Assembly (NCBI GenBank): GCA_005787665.1
Contig: SYAB01000320.1
Coordinates: 1-6,222, forward strand
Reading direction: 5' to 3'
Length of the DNA: 6,222 nucleotides
From: Actinomycetota bacterium
Lineage (GTDB): Bacteria > Actinomycetota > Actinomycetes > Mycobacteriales > Mycobacteriaceae
Shown piece after piece: positions 1-5,836 of the stretch (within the stretch, counting starts at the first letter, position 1; each line of letters starts with the position of its first letter). A program made the position numbers and the translations under genes. Below the pieces are notes generated by a model, which was given only the letters and a program-made list of their open reading frames with translations, had not been told where the DNA came from and did not search any database.

Positions 1-1
1 G

Positions 2-733
2 CACGCCGGTGCGGAGGACATCCACGGCAACTGGTTCGGCCAGTCATCGTTTTCCAACCTGGCGATCACCGACAGCCGCAATGTCGTGAAGGTGGACAAG
101 GACCTGCCCGTGCATCTGTTGGGACCGCTGGGGTGCGGACTGCAGACCGGGGCCGGCAGCGTGATGAACGTCCTGGGCGCGCAATCGGGAGAAAGCCTGG
201 CCGTTTTCGGGTTGGGCGCCGTCGGAATGGCCGCGATCATGGCGGCCAAGGCACTCGACTGCGACCCGATCATCGCCATCGACCTCAACCCCGATCGCCT
301 GGAGATCGCCCGCAGCCTGGGCGCCACGCACTGCCTCAACCCCACGGAAACCAGCGATCTCGTCTGGGACGTGATGGGCCTGGTGCCCAACGGTGTCGAC
401 TACTCCCTGGACGCGGTGGGCTCCGGTGCGGTCATCCGTCAAGCCCTGGAAATCCTTCGCTCCCCGGGGCACTGCGTCACCGTGGGCTTTCACGGCCTCG
501 AGCATGACATCACCATCGACCAGGGCCATCTGCTGCTCGGCCGCCGACTCTCCGGAGTGATCGAAGGCGACGCCGATCCCCGGACGTTCGTCCCGAGACT
601 CATCGAGCTGTACCGGGACGGCAGATTCCCCTTCGACCGGCTGATCACCATCTTCCCGTTCGACCAGATCAACGAGGCGATCGCGGCATCCCAGCGGGGC
701 GAGGTCATCAAGCCCGTGCTGGTCTTCGACTGA
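2..733 (+). CDS. Zinc-type NAD-dependent alcohol dehydrogenase (aryl-alcohol dehydrogenase-like), 5' truncated
   Basis: This is a medium-chain dehydrogenase/reductase that would oxidise a primary or aryl alcohol to the aldehyde (or the reverse) in the cytoplasm. The reading frame is open from base 2 to TGA 731-733, giving 243 residues. Family members are usually about 370 residues, so roughly the first third, with the structural-zinc loop, lies outside the window. Visible features are FGQSSF near the left edge, LGCGLQTGAG with a Cys (codon 134-136) at the usual third catalytic-zinc ligand position, and the Rossmann motif GLGAVG (209-226). An Asp (281-283) at the end of the second strand is the usual sign of NAD rather than NADP preference. 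GVIEGDADP and the closing FDQINEAI segment resemble aryl-alcohol and geraniol-type enzymes. The substrate cannot be assigned. The gene is 72 bases upstream of a PucR regulator on the same strand. Confidence 0.9.
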   Translation, partial: HAGAEDIHGNWFGQSSFSNLAITDSRNVVKVDKDLPVHLLGPLGCGLQTGAGSVMNVLGAQSGESLAVFGLGAVGMAAIMAAKALDCDPIIAIDLNPDRLEIARSLGATHCLNPTETSDLVWDVMGLVPNGVDYSLDAVGSGAVIRQALEILRSPGHCVTVGFHGLEHDITIDQGHLLLGRRLSGVIEGDADPRTFVPRLIELYRDGRFPFDRLITIFPFDQINEAIAASQRGEVIKPVLVFD

Positions 734-746
734 CCCGTTCACGGTG

Positions 747-781
747 TACGGTCAGCCTGTCCGGGCCGTCATATCGGGACA
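747..781 (+). promoter_or_regulatory. Possible promoter and operator of the pucR-type gene
   Basis: TACGGT at 747-752 fits the mycobacterial -10 pattern TANNNT, and TTCGAC at 725-730 is a weak -35-like hexamer 16 bases upstream. TGTCC (758-762) and GGACA (777-781) form an inverted repeat with a 14-base spacer, right where transcription would start. This would suit autorepression by the downstream regulator. The arms are short and could arise by chance in GC-rich DNA. Confidence 0.25.
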
Positions 782-805
782 ACAGGGGATCGAAGCATCG
801 CGAGC

Positions 806-2047
806 ATGGCATCTGAAGAAGCCGCTGCAGTCATAGCGTCAGTCGATGTTGCCGCATTGGGCGAACGCATCGGGCTGCGCGCCGTCGAGGTGGTCGCCGA
901 GTTGCATAATCCGCAGGACCGTGAGATCGAACAGCTGACGGTCGCTGCGGCGCTGAGCAATGTCCAAGCTGTCCTGCGCGGCATCGAGGCCGGGGAGTCG
1001 CCGTCGGCGGCTCAAGCGCCCGACGTCACCTTGGACTGGGTCACCACCCTGGCCCATCGGGGGATCAGCGTCGCGGCGATCCCACGGTGTTACGTCATCG
1101 GGTTGGGCATCTGCGACGCCGCGCTCCGTGAGGCGGTCGACGCCCTGGAGGCGCCGGAGAAGGTGAAGTGGCAGCTGGCAAACACGGTCTCGCAGTATCT
1201 CTTCGGATTCTGCGAGAAGGTATCGGGCGACCTCGTCGACCACTACCAGCGCGAACGTGAACTGTGGGCGCGCGGCGCGGATTCGGTGCGCGCCGAACTC
1301 GTCGTCGCCATCGTCTCCGGGCGCCCCGTGGACCTGCGCGCCACCAGCGCGGCCCTCGGATATGACCTCGACCGGCACCACGCCGCCATCATCGTCTGGA
1401 GCGACCCCCGCGCCCAGGACAAGCCGCCCCTGCAGGCCCTCAAACGCGCTGCCGCCGCCATCGCTCACGAGATGAAGGGAATCGAACTGCTCGTCGTGCC
1501 GGCCGGCGCCTCCGCGGTGTGGGCATGGACCGCCGGCCCCAACCTCACCCCGGCGGTCTCGGTATCGGTCGACCCGCCCCTGCTCGCCGCGGTCGGGGAC
1601 CTGGGCCATGGACTGGAAGGGTTCGTGCAGTCCCACCGCCAGGCCGGCGACGGCCGACTCGTCACCGGCGTGTTCTCCCACCCGGCGGGAACGGTGGTCT
1701 GTTATCCCGATATCGCACTCAACGCCCTGCTCACCCGTGATCTGTCCATGGCCCGCCAGTACGTCACGCGCGAACTCGGTGAACTCAGTACCGACTCCGA
1801 GCGCAGCCGTCGGCTGCGCTCCACGTTGATCGCGTTTTTCGAAGAGGGCATGAGCTGGGGCCGAACCGCAGAGCGCCTCGGTATTCACCAGAACACCGTG
1901 ATCTACCGCGTTAACCAGGCGAAAGACCTCCTTGAACGACCGCTGACGGAACGCCGGCTCGAGCTCGAAGTGGCACTGCGACTGGCCGAGGCGGGCGCCA
2001 ATCTCAGCGCAGGTGCCCTGGCGAGCGCTGCACAACCCGACCACTAG
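806..2047 (+). CDS. PucR-family transcriptional regulator
   Basis: This 413-residue cytoplasmic DNA-binding regulator has the PucR/CdaR layout. Residues about 10-150 form a helical sensor-like domain containing LAHRGISVAAIPRCYVIGLG, which resembles the RsbRD N-terminal type seen in many actinobacterial PucR proteins. Residues about 160-290 match the degenerate GGDEF-like domain of this family, with no GGDEF motif. Residues about 337-395 are the PucR C-terminal helix-turn-helix, centred on TAERLGIHQNTVIYRV (354-369). ATG 806 is the first possible start after the in-frame stop that ends the dehydrogenase at 733; no strong ribosome binding site precedes it. PucR proteins usually control neighbouring catabolic genes in response to a small molecule, so the dehydrogenase or the LuxR unit are the natural candidate targets. 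The ligand is unknown. Confidence 0.9.
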   Translation: MASEEAAAVIASVDVAALGERIGLRAVEVVAELHNPQDREIEQLTVAAALSNVQAVLRGIEAGESPSAAQAPDVTLDWVTTLAHRGISVAAIPRCYVIGLGICDAALREAVDALEAPEKVKWQLANTVSQYLFGFCEKVSGDLVDHYQRERELWARGADSVRAELVVAIVSGRPVDLRATSAALGYDLDRHHAAIIVWSDPRAQDKPPLQALKRAAAAIAHEMKGIELLVVPAGASAVWAWTAGPNLTPAVSVSVDPPLLAAVGDLGHGLEGFVQSHRQAGDGRLVTGVFSHPAGTVVCYPDIALNALLTRDLSMARQYVTRELGELSTDSERSRRLRSTLIAFFEEGMSWGRTAERLGIHQNTVIYRVNQAKDLLERPLTERRLELEVALRLAEAGANLSAGALASAAQPDH

Positions 2048-2073
2048 GACGCCGAGGAGGCCACGCTGTAAGT

Positions 2074-2112
2074 AGCTTCCAGTGCCCTGGGCAAGATTCG
2101 GAAGCAGCTTCC
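2074..2112. promoter_or_regulatory. Palindrome cluster in the pucR-luxR intergenic gap, candidate operator
   Basis: The 80-base gap between the two regulator genes contains the near-perfect palindrome GGAAGCAGCTTCC (2100-2112, 6-bp arms, one central base). It also has an upstream copy of one half, AGCTTCC (2074-2080), 32 bases from its twin at 2106-2112, about three helical turns. Between them lies a second palindrome, TGCCCTGGGCA (2083-2093). Same-face repeats of a half-site are typical of regulator binding. The 3' palindrome ends 15 bases before the first possible LuxR start, so bound protein would block transcription or translation initiation. I see no convincing -35/-10 pair in the gap. 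Which regulator binds is inference. Confidence 0.45.
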
Positions 2113-2127
2113 ATACCCAAGTGACTC

Positions 2128-3483
2128 ATGTCTCCCTACCGTCGAGGTGTGACTCCCGCCACGCTCACGGTCCGCGATACGGCCGCGTCTTGGTCCACTC
2201 CCCCGCCGTGGGGTCCGACGGCCCCCGCGGCAAGGCCACAGGCGGCTCGCGACGACGAGGAATGGTCACTCGTCGGTGAGCCGCTGCGCGACCAGGATTT
2301 GCGGGATCGCATCGTCGTGGCGCTCCGGGACGTCGCGGCCTTCACCGGCGCGGAGCAGGACATCACGGTCGAGGACTTCGGCTTCACCACCATCGAACCC
2401 GCCCTCGAGGCGGCCCACCAACGGCTCGTCGACCTCACCCGATCAACCCACGTCACCATGCTCGGATCAACCCTGGCGCGACTCACCGAATTGCTTGCCG
2501 AGGTCACCGCACTGCAGGTCGGGGTCAGTCAGGGTCGCGTCCGACAGACCCACAAGCGCTACGAGGCCGTTCGCAACGCCCTCTCGCGGCTGCACGGCGT
2601 GAAAACGATCGAGCAAATGCTTGATCGGGCCCCGGCCGCCCTCTGCCGATGCGGCTTTGACCGGGTCATCGTCTCGAGTATCGAAGAGTCGACGTGGACG
2701 GTGAAACGTGTCTACGTCCAGGCTGATCCGGAATCGGCAGACAGAATCGCGCAGGCAGGCCTCGGCCACCCGCTGCGCCTCGACCATATGCTCGTCGAAA
2801 GTGGAATGGTGCGCCGGCGTGCGCCGATTCTCGTCGATGACGTGCAGAACAATCCTCTGACCAATGCCGCGATCCGGACCGCATCCCTATCCCGCTCCTA
2901 CGTCGCAGCGCCGATCATGTCTGAAGGCCGAGTCATCGGGATGCTGCACGCCGACTGCTACAGCAGCCGTCGCCACGTCGACCGGGATGACCTTGCCGTG
3001 CTCGCGCTGTTCGCAGAAGGATTCAGCTACGCCTTCGGACGGGCGGCGCTCGTTGAACGATTACATTCGGCCCGCAACGAAATTCAGCGCATGGCGCGCG
3101 ATGTCGCCACCGCCGCCGAGAACCTCTGCACCGCGAACACCAGCTTCGGCCCACCCGTCGATCTCAGCGCCGAGCAACCGCCACCGCCTGTCGCGGCATC
3201 ACTGGCGGCCCATACCCGCATCGAAGCACTGCTGTCACGCCGAGAGATCGAGGTTCTCTCCCTCATGACTCAGGGCAACAGCAACAGCGAGATCGCCACC
3301 CACCTGGTGATCGCCGAGGGCACGGTGAAAACGCACGTCAAGAACGTGTTGCGCAAGCTCAAAGCATCCAACCGGGCCGAAGCGGTCTTCCGCTACATGC
3401 GGATGGCCGCTGTCGAGGGGGTGCCAGACACCACGGTGAAGGACCCGCCGCCGCCCCGGCGTTCCCTCACCCCGCTGCGCTGA
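2128..3483 (+). CDS. GAF-domain LuxR/NarL-type transcriptional regulator
   Basis: This is a 451-residue cytoplasmic regulator. Residues 1-50 are Pro/Ala-rich and look disordered. Residues about 50-150 are helical. Residues about 155-310 form a GAF-like sensor domain, with ILVDDVQNNP and the strand SYVAAPIMSEGRVIGMLHAD. Residues about 368-427 are the LuxR-type helix-turn-helix, starting LLSRREIEVLSLMTQGNSN and including EIATHLVIAEGTVKTHVKNV, which matches the family signature closely. A Pro-rich tail ends the protein. No phospho-receiver domain is present, so ligand binding by GAF is the likely input. ATG 2128 is the first start after an in-frame TGA at 2122, but it lacks a Shine-Dalgarno sequence; GTG 2149 is an alternative, also weak. 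The stop is 15 bases before the DUF732 gene, suggesting co-transcription with the two secreted proteins. Confidence 0.88.
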   Translation: MSPYRRGVTPATLTVRDTAASWSTPPPWGPTAPAARPQAARDDEEWSLVGEPLRDQDLRDRIVVALRDVAAFTGAEQDITVEDFGFTTIEPALEAAHQRLVDLTRSTHVTMLGSTLARLTELLAEVTALQVGVSQGRVRQTHKRYEAVRNALSRLHGVKTIEQMLDRAPAALCRCGFDRVIVSSIEESTWTVKRVYVQADPESADRIAQAGLGHPLRLDHMLVESGMVRRRAPILVDDVQNNPLTNAAIRTASLSRSYVAAPIMSEGRVIGMLHADCYSSRRHVDRDDLAVLALFAEGFSYAFGRAALVERLHSARNEIQRMARDVATAAENLCTANTSFGPPVDLSAEQPPPPVAASLAAHTRIEALLSRREIEVLSLMTQGNSNSEIATHLVIAEGTVKTHVKNVLRKLKASNRAEAVFRYMRMAAVEGVPDTTVKDPPPPRRSLTPLR

Positions 3484-3498
3484 TGCCAGGAGTCGACG

Positions 3499-3855
3499 AT
3501 GCGTAGAGCGATCGCCGTGGCAGTCGCCGGGATCGGCATCGGCACGCTGACCACATCGCCGGGTGCCCACGCCGACGCTGTCGCGTACCTGGTCAACGTG
3601 ACGATGCGCCCCGGCTACAACTTCCCCAACGCCGACGCTGCACTTGCCTACGGACGCCGAATCTGCGACAGCGTCGGACGCGGATCCAGTTACACCGACA
3701 ACCTCACCACGATCAAAGCCGACTTCGCGACCAGCGACGATTACCAGGCGGCCTATCTGATCAACCAGGCGGTCAATGAACTGTGCCCCGCCATGATCTG
3801 GCAGTTGCGCCAGTCCGCCGCGCACTACATGCCGGCCCCGAACGCCGGAGGCTGA
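3499..3855 (+). CDS. Secreted DUF732-family protein
   Basis: This 118-residue exported protein has unknown function. It starts with a Sec signal peptide: MRR, a hydrophobic core and cleavage expected after AHA at residue 25. The mature part of about 93 residues matches the DUF732 pattern: an N-terminal YLVNVTMRPGYNF segment, AYGRRICDSV with Cys56, and INQAVNELCP with Cys96. The two cysteines probably form one disulfide outside the membrane. The ATG is well placed, with AGGAG at 3488-3492, 6 bases upstream. DUF732 proteins are abundant in mycobacteria and are often near secretion or envelope genes; no enzymatic residues are recognisable. The gene sits between the LuxR and CAP genes with 15-base and 6-base gaps, so it is most likely translated from the same transcript. 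Confidence 0.88.
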   Translation: MRRAIAVAVAGIGIGTLTTSPGAHADAVAYLVNVTMRPGYNFPNADAALAYGRRICDSVGRGSSYTDNLTTIKADFATSDDYQAAYLINQAVNELCPAMIWQLRQSAAHYMPAPNAGG

Positions 3856-3861
3856 CACAGA

Positions 3862-4344
3862 GTGATCCGCACACCATCAAGGATGGCCACACTGACCACC
3901 CTGATCGCCATGTCGGTGCTGACCGCTCCCCCCGCCGGTGCGGACAACGCTCGACTGAACAACGGCGTGATCGCCAACGTCTACACCATCCAGCACCAGG
4001 CCGGCTGCACCGTCGACATCAGATCGAATCCCGCGTTACGACTCGCAGCCCAATGGCATGCCAGAGATGTGCTCAATAACCGGGCTCTCGACGGCGATCT
4101 GGGATCCGACGGCTCGACTCCGCAGAGCCGTTCTGCGGCGGCAGGATTCACCGGCCCGGTCGCCCAGACCGTGGCCATCAACCCGGCCCTGGCCATCAAC
4201 AACGTCGACGTTATCAATCAGTGGTACAACGATCCCCGATCATTGGCGATCATGTCCGACTGCAGGAACACCGCGATCGGCGTGTGGTCCGAGAACAGCC
4301 TCGACCGCTCCGTCGTGGTTGCCGTCTACGGGCAACCCTCGTAG
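3862..4344 (+). CDS. Secreted CAP (SCP/PR1-like) domain protein
   Basis: This is a 160-residue exported protein. A signal peptide covers residues 1-27 (basic start, hydrophobic TLTTLIAMSVL, cleavage expected after AGA). The remainder is a compact CAP-like domain: LNNGVIANVYTIQHQAGC, then NPALRLAAQWHARDVLNNR, GSDGSTPQSR, INQWYNDPRSLAIM and the closing IGVWSENS and VVVAVYGQP. Cys49 and Cys134 probably pair. His66 is in the first helix, but the second CAP-type histidine expected after the DVLNNRALDG segment is replaced (DGDLGSDG), so the usual two-His pocket looks incomplete. The GTG start at 3862 is preferred because GGAGG at 3847-3851 lies 10 bases upstream, overlapping the end of the DUF732 gene. 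ATG 3883 is in frame but would cut into the signal peptide. The role is unknown; a non-enzymatic binding function in the envelope is plausible. Confidence 0.85.
   Translation: MIRTPSRMATLTTLIAMSVLTAPPAGADNARLNNGVIANVYTIQHQAGCTVDIRSNPALRLAAQWHARDVLNNRALDGDLGSDGSTPQSRSAAAGFTGPVAQTVAINPALAINNVDVINQWYNDPRSLAIMSDCRNTAIGVWSENSLDRSVVVAVYGQPS
4317..4337. terminator. Possible bidirectional hairpin between the CAP gene and tRNA-Leu
   Basis: GGTTGCC (4317-4323) and GGCAACC (4331-4337) form a 7-bp stem with a 7-base loop at the very end of the CAP coding region. It lies 27 bases beyond the 3' end of the convergent tRNA gene. It has no T-tract on either side, so it would be a non-canonical terminator of the sort suggested for high-GC actinobacteria. 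No better terminator is visible in the 19-base gap between the two genes. Confidence 0.3.
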
Positions 4345-4363
4345 TGCCACGACGTTCTCCCAG

Positions 4364-4447
4364 TGCGGGCGGAGGGACTCGAACCCTCACGCTCTCTCGA
4401 GCAATGGCACCTAAAGCCATCGTGTATGCCAATTTCACCACGCCCGC
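4364..4447 (-). tRNA. tRNA-Leu (anticodon UAG)
   Basis: Read on the minus strand, this 84-base segment folds as a class II tRNA. The 7-bp acceptor stem is perfect (GCGGGCG with CGCCCGC), and the discriminator is A as expected for leucine. The D stem has 3 bp. The anticodon stem ATGGC/GCCAT encloses the loop TTTAGGT, placing anticodon TAG at 4411-4413, which reads CUA and probably other CUN codons by wobble. A long variable arm (stem GCTC/GAGC) and the T arm GAGGG-TTCGAGT-CCCTC complete it. The 3' CCA is not encoded (the flank is CTG), so it must be added after transcription. The gene is convergent with the CAP gene and divergent from the LprD-like gene. Confidence 0.97.
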
Positions 4448-4492
4448 AAACCCGTCGATCGTATCGCGGCTGATCACCGGTACCGTCTAGAT
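4448..4492. promoter_or_regulatory. Divergent promoter region for tRNA-Leu and the LprD-like gene
   Basis: Only 45 bases separate the two divergent genes. On the plus strand TACCGT (4481-4486) fits TANNNT and lies 6 bases before the GTG at 4493, so transcription could begin at the start codon itself. On the minus strand TACGAT (complement of 4458-4463) fits a -10 element 10 bases before the mature tRNA 5' end. I cannot identify convincing -35 hexamers. Confidence 0.45.
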
Positions 4493-4894
4493 GTGTCCAT
4501 CCCCCGCCGCCGCAAGTACGGCCTGCTGGTGCTGGCGATCGTCGCCGCCGCCGGTTGCCTGGCGCTGGGCTGGTGGCAGCTGAGCCGGTGGGAGTCCAAC
4601 TCCGGCAGCTTCCAGAATCTTGGATATGCCCTGCAGTGGCCGCTGTTCGCCGGTTTCTGCCTGTACGCCTACCGCAAGTTCATCCGCTACGAGGAAGCCC
4701 CACCGGAGCCGCCCGGCGCCGCCGGTGACGTCACCGAGATACCGGCCGGGATACTGCCGGACCGACCGGTCGCGAGCACCCAACCCACCGACGCCGCCCT
4801 GCGCGAGTACAACGCCTACCTCGCCGAACTCGCGAAGGCAGATCGTGGGGCCGACCAGACCGACCATGCCGACCAGAACAGGACGACCGCATGA
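4493..4894 (+). CDS. lprD: LprD-like small membrane protein or putative lipoprotein
   Basis: This 133-residue envelope protein has unknown function. It starts with a basic segment (PRRRK) and a hydrophobic stretch (11-28) containing VAAAGC (Cys22) followed by LALGWWQLSRW. A second hydrophobic segment, ALQWPLFAGFCLYAY (46-60), and a charged, Pro-rich C-terminal half follow. Gene order next to a DUF3817 gene and convergent rdgB/rph matches lprD (Rv1343c) of M. tuberculosis, which is the basis of the symbol. The lipobox is weak, with Ala rather than Leu/Val at -3, and the hydrophobic stretch continues past Cys22, so a two-span membrane protein is an alternative. GTG 4493 has no Shine-Dalgarno sequence but follows a -10-like TACCGT; the ATG at 4491 is out of frame. 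The stop overlaps the next start (ATGA). Confidence 0.8.
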   Translation: MSIPRRRKYGLLVLAIVAAAGCLALGWWQLSRWESNSGSFQNLGYALQWPLFAGFCLYAYRKFIRYEEAPPEPPGAAGDVTEIPAGILPDRPVASTQPTDAALREYNAYLAELAKADRGADQTDHADQNRTTA

Positions 4895-5235
4895 CCGCAC
4901 CCGATACCCCGCCGATCGTTCCGGTCGAGAAGATCCGGTCCGCGCTCAACGGCTACCGGGTCATGGCGTGGATGACCGGTATCTGGCTGATCGCACTCGT
5001 CTACGAGATGGTGCTGAAGTACATCGTGAAGGTGGACAACCCGCCGAACTGGATCGGCGTGGTCCACGGTTGGGTCTACTTCGTGTATCTGCTGTTCACC
5101 GCCAACCTCGCGGTGAAGGTGCGCTGGCCGATCGCCAAGACCATCGGCGTGCTCCTGGCCGGCACCATTCCCCTGCTGGGCATTATCGTCGAGCAGGTTC
5201 AGACGCGCGAGATCAAGAACCGGTTCAACCTCTGA
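4891..5235 (+). CDS. DUF3817 integral membrane protein
   Basis: This 114-residue inner-membrane protein matches the DUF3817 family and corresponds by context to Rv1342c of M. tuberculosis. Three membrane spans are visible: about 25-45 (MAWMTGIWLIALVYEMVL), 55-75 (IGVVHGWVYFVYLLFTANLA) and 83-102 (KTIGVLLAGTIPLLGIIV). The family-typical HGWVY and GTIP motifs are present, with a short charged tail. ATG 4891 overlaps the LprD-like stop by 4 bases, with AGGA at 4880-4883 as the ribosome binding site, so the two genes are translationally coupled. The 3' end overlaps that of the convergent rdgB gene by 11 bases. The molecular function of the family is not known to me. Confidence 0.9.
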   Translation: MTAPDTPPIVPVEKIRSALNGYRVMAWMTGIWLIALVYEMVLKYIVKVDNPPNWIGVVHGWVYFVYLLFTANLAVKVRWPIAKTIGVLLAGTIPLLGIIVEQVQTREIKNRFNL

Positions 5236-5836
5236 CCAACCCCCGCAGCGCCGGCACCAGCAGTCCCAGCGCCCGCCCGCGGTGGCTCACCGCATCCTTT
5301 TCCGCCGGGCTCAATTGCGCGGCACTGCGGTGTTCACCGTCGGGCATGAAGACCGGGTCGTAGCCGAATCCGCCGTCGCCCAACGGTTCCCGTCCGATCG
5401 CGCCCGGCCACTCACCGCGGACCACCGTCTGTCGGCCCCGGCCGGTGACCAACGCGCAAGCCGAGACGAACGCCGCACCGCGTCGGCCGTCGGGTACGTC
5501 ACGCAGTTGGGCGAGCAACAGCGAATAGTTGGCGGTGTCGTCGCCGTGCCCGCCGGCCCACCGGGCCGAGAGCACGCCCGGCATGCCGTTCAGGGCAGCG
5601 ACCTCGAGCCCGGAGTCATCGGCCAGCGTCGGCAGCCCGGTGGCGGCGAAGCCGTCGCGCGCCTTGGCGATCGCGTTCTCCTCGAAGGTCGCGCCGGTCT
5701 CGGGTGCCTCGTCATAGGGCGCGACATCGTCGAGGGACAGCAGTTCCAGCCCGAGCACCCCGGCCGCGTCGAGAACCCGACGCAACTCGGCCAGCTTTTT
5801 GGGGTTGCGGCTGGCCACCAGCAGCCGGGCGCTCAG
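5225..5836 (-). CDS. rdgB: XTP/dITP diphosphatase (RdgB/HAM1 family)
   Basis: This cytoplasmic housekeeping enzyme hydrolyses dITP, ITP and XTP to monophosphates and pyrophosphate, keeping deaminated purines out of DNA and RNA. All family motifs are present (numbering from the proposed start): ASRNPKK (8-14) for nucleotide binding, [11 protein letters not shown] (45-55), ADDSGLEV (72-79) with the catalytic acidic pair, [11 protein letters not shown] (83-93), [10 protein letters not shown] (154-163) and SHRGRAL (184-190). No ATG, GTG or TTG lies close before the first strand. CTG 5836-5834 gives 203 residues, close to the usual length; it overlaps the rph stop and has AGAAGG 10 bases upstream. 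GTG 5818 would remove the start of the first strand, and a GTG about 35 codons further up would add an Arg/Ala-rich stretch lying inside rph. The downstream end meets the DUF3817 gene. Confidence 0.93.
   Translation of the reverse strand: MSARLLVASRNPKKLAELRRVLDAAGVLGLELLSLDDVAPYDEAPETGATFEENAIAKARDGFAATGLPTLADDSGLEVAALNGMPGVLSARWAGGHGDDTANYSLLLAQLRDVPDGRRGAAFVSACALVTGRGRQTVVRGEWPGAIGREPLGDGGFGYDPVFMPDGEHRSAAQLSPAEKDAVSHRGRALGLLVPALRGLVRG

Noticed and set aside
44..742. A 232-codon minus-strand open frame opposite the alcohol dehydrogenase
   Set aside because: The plus strand has zinc-ligand and Rossmann motifs; the minus frame has none and is a codon-bias shadow.
839..2044. A 401-codon open frame on the minus strand opposite the PucR-type gene
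   Set aside because: It mirrors the real gene in GC-rich DNA, with low-complexity Gly/Arg/Asp composition and no recognisable domain; the plus-strand protein has clear family motifs.
2082..2279. A 65-codon plus-strand frame starting at GTG 2082 after GAGGAGG
   Set aside because: The ribosome binding site is over 20 bases away, and the product overlaps the LuxR gene with Arg/Gly-rich composition.
3569..3640. A 12-base direct repeat ACGCCGACGCTG inside the DUF732 gene (3569-3580 and 3629-3640)
   Set aside because: Both copies encode Ala-Asp-Ala with common codons in the same frame; coincidence is enough.
3235..3858. A 207-codon minus-strand open frame across the LuxR end and the DUF732 gene
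   Set aside because: It spans two well-supported plus-strand genes and shows no domain or ribosome binding site.
4364..4447. The tRNA-Leu gene as an integration site for a mobile element
   Set aside because: No integrase, no second copy of the tRNA 3' end and no change in composition are visible in the window.
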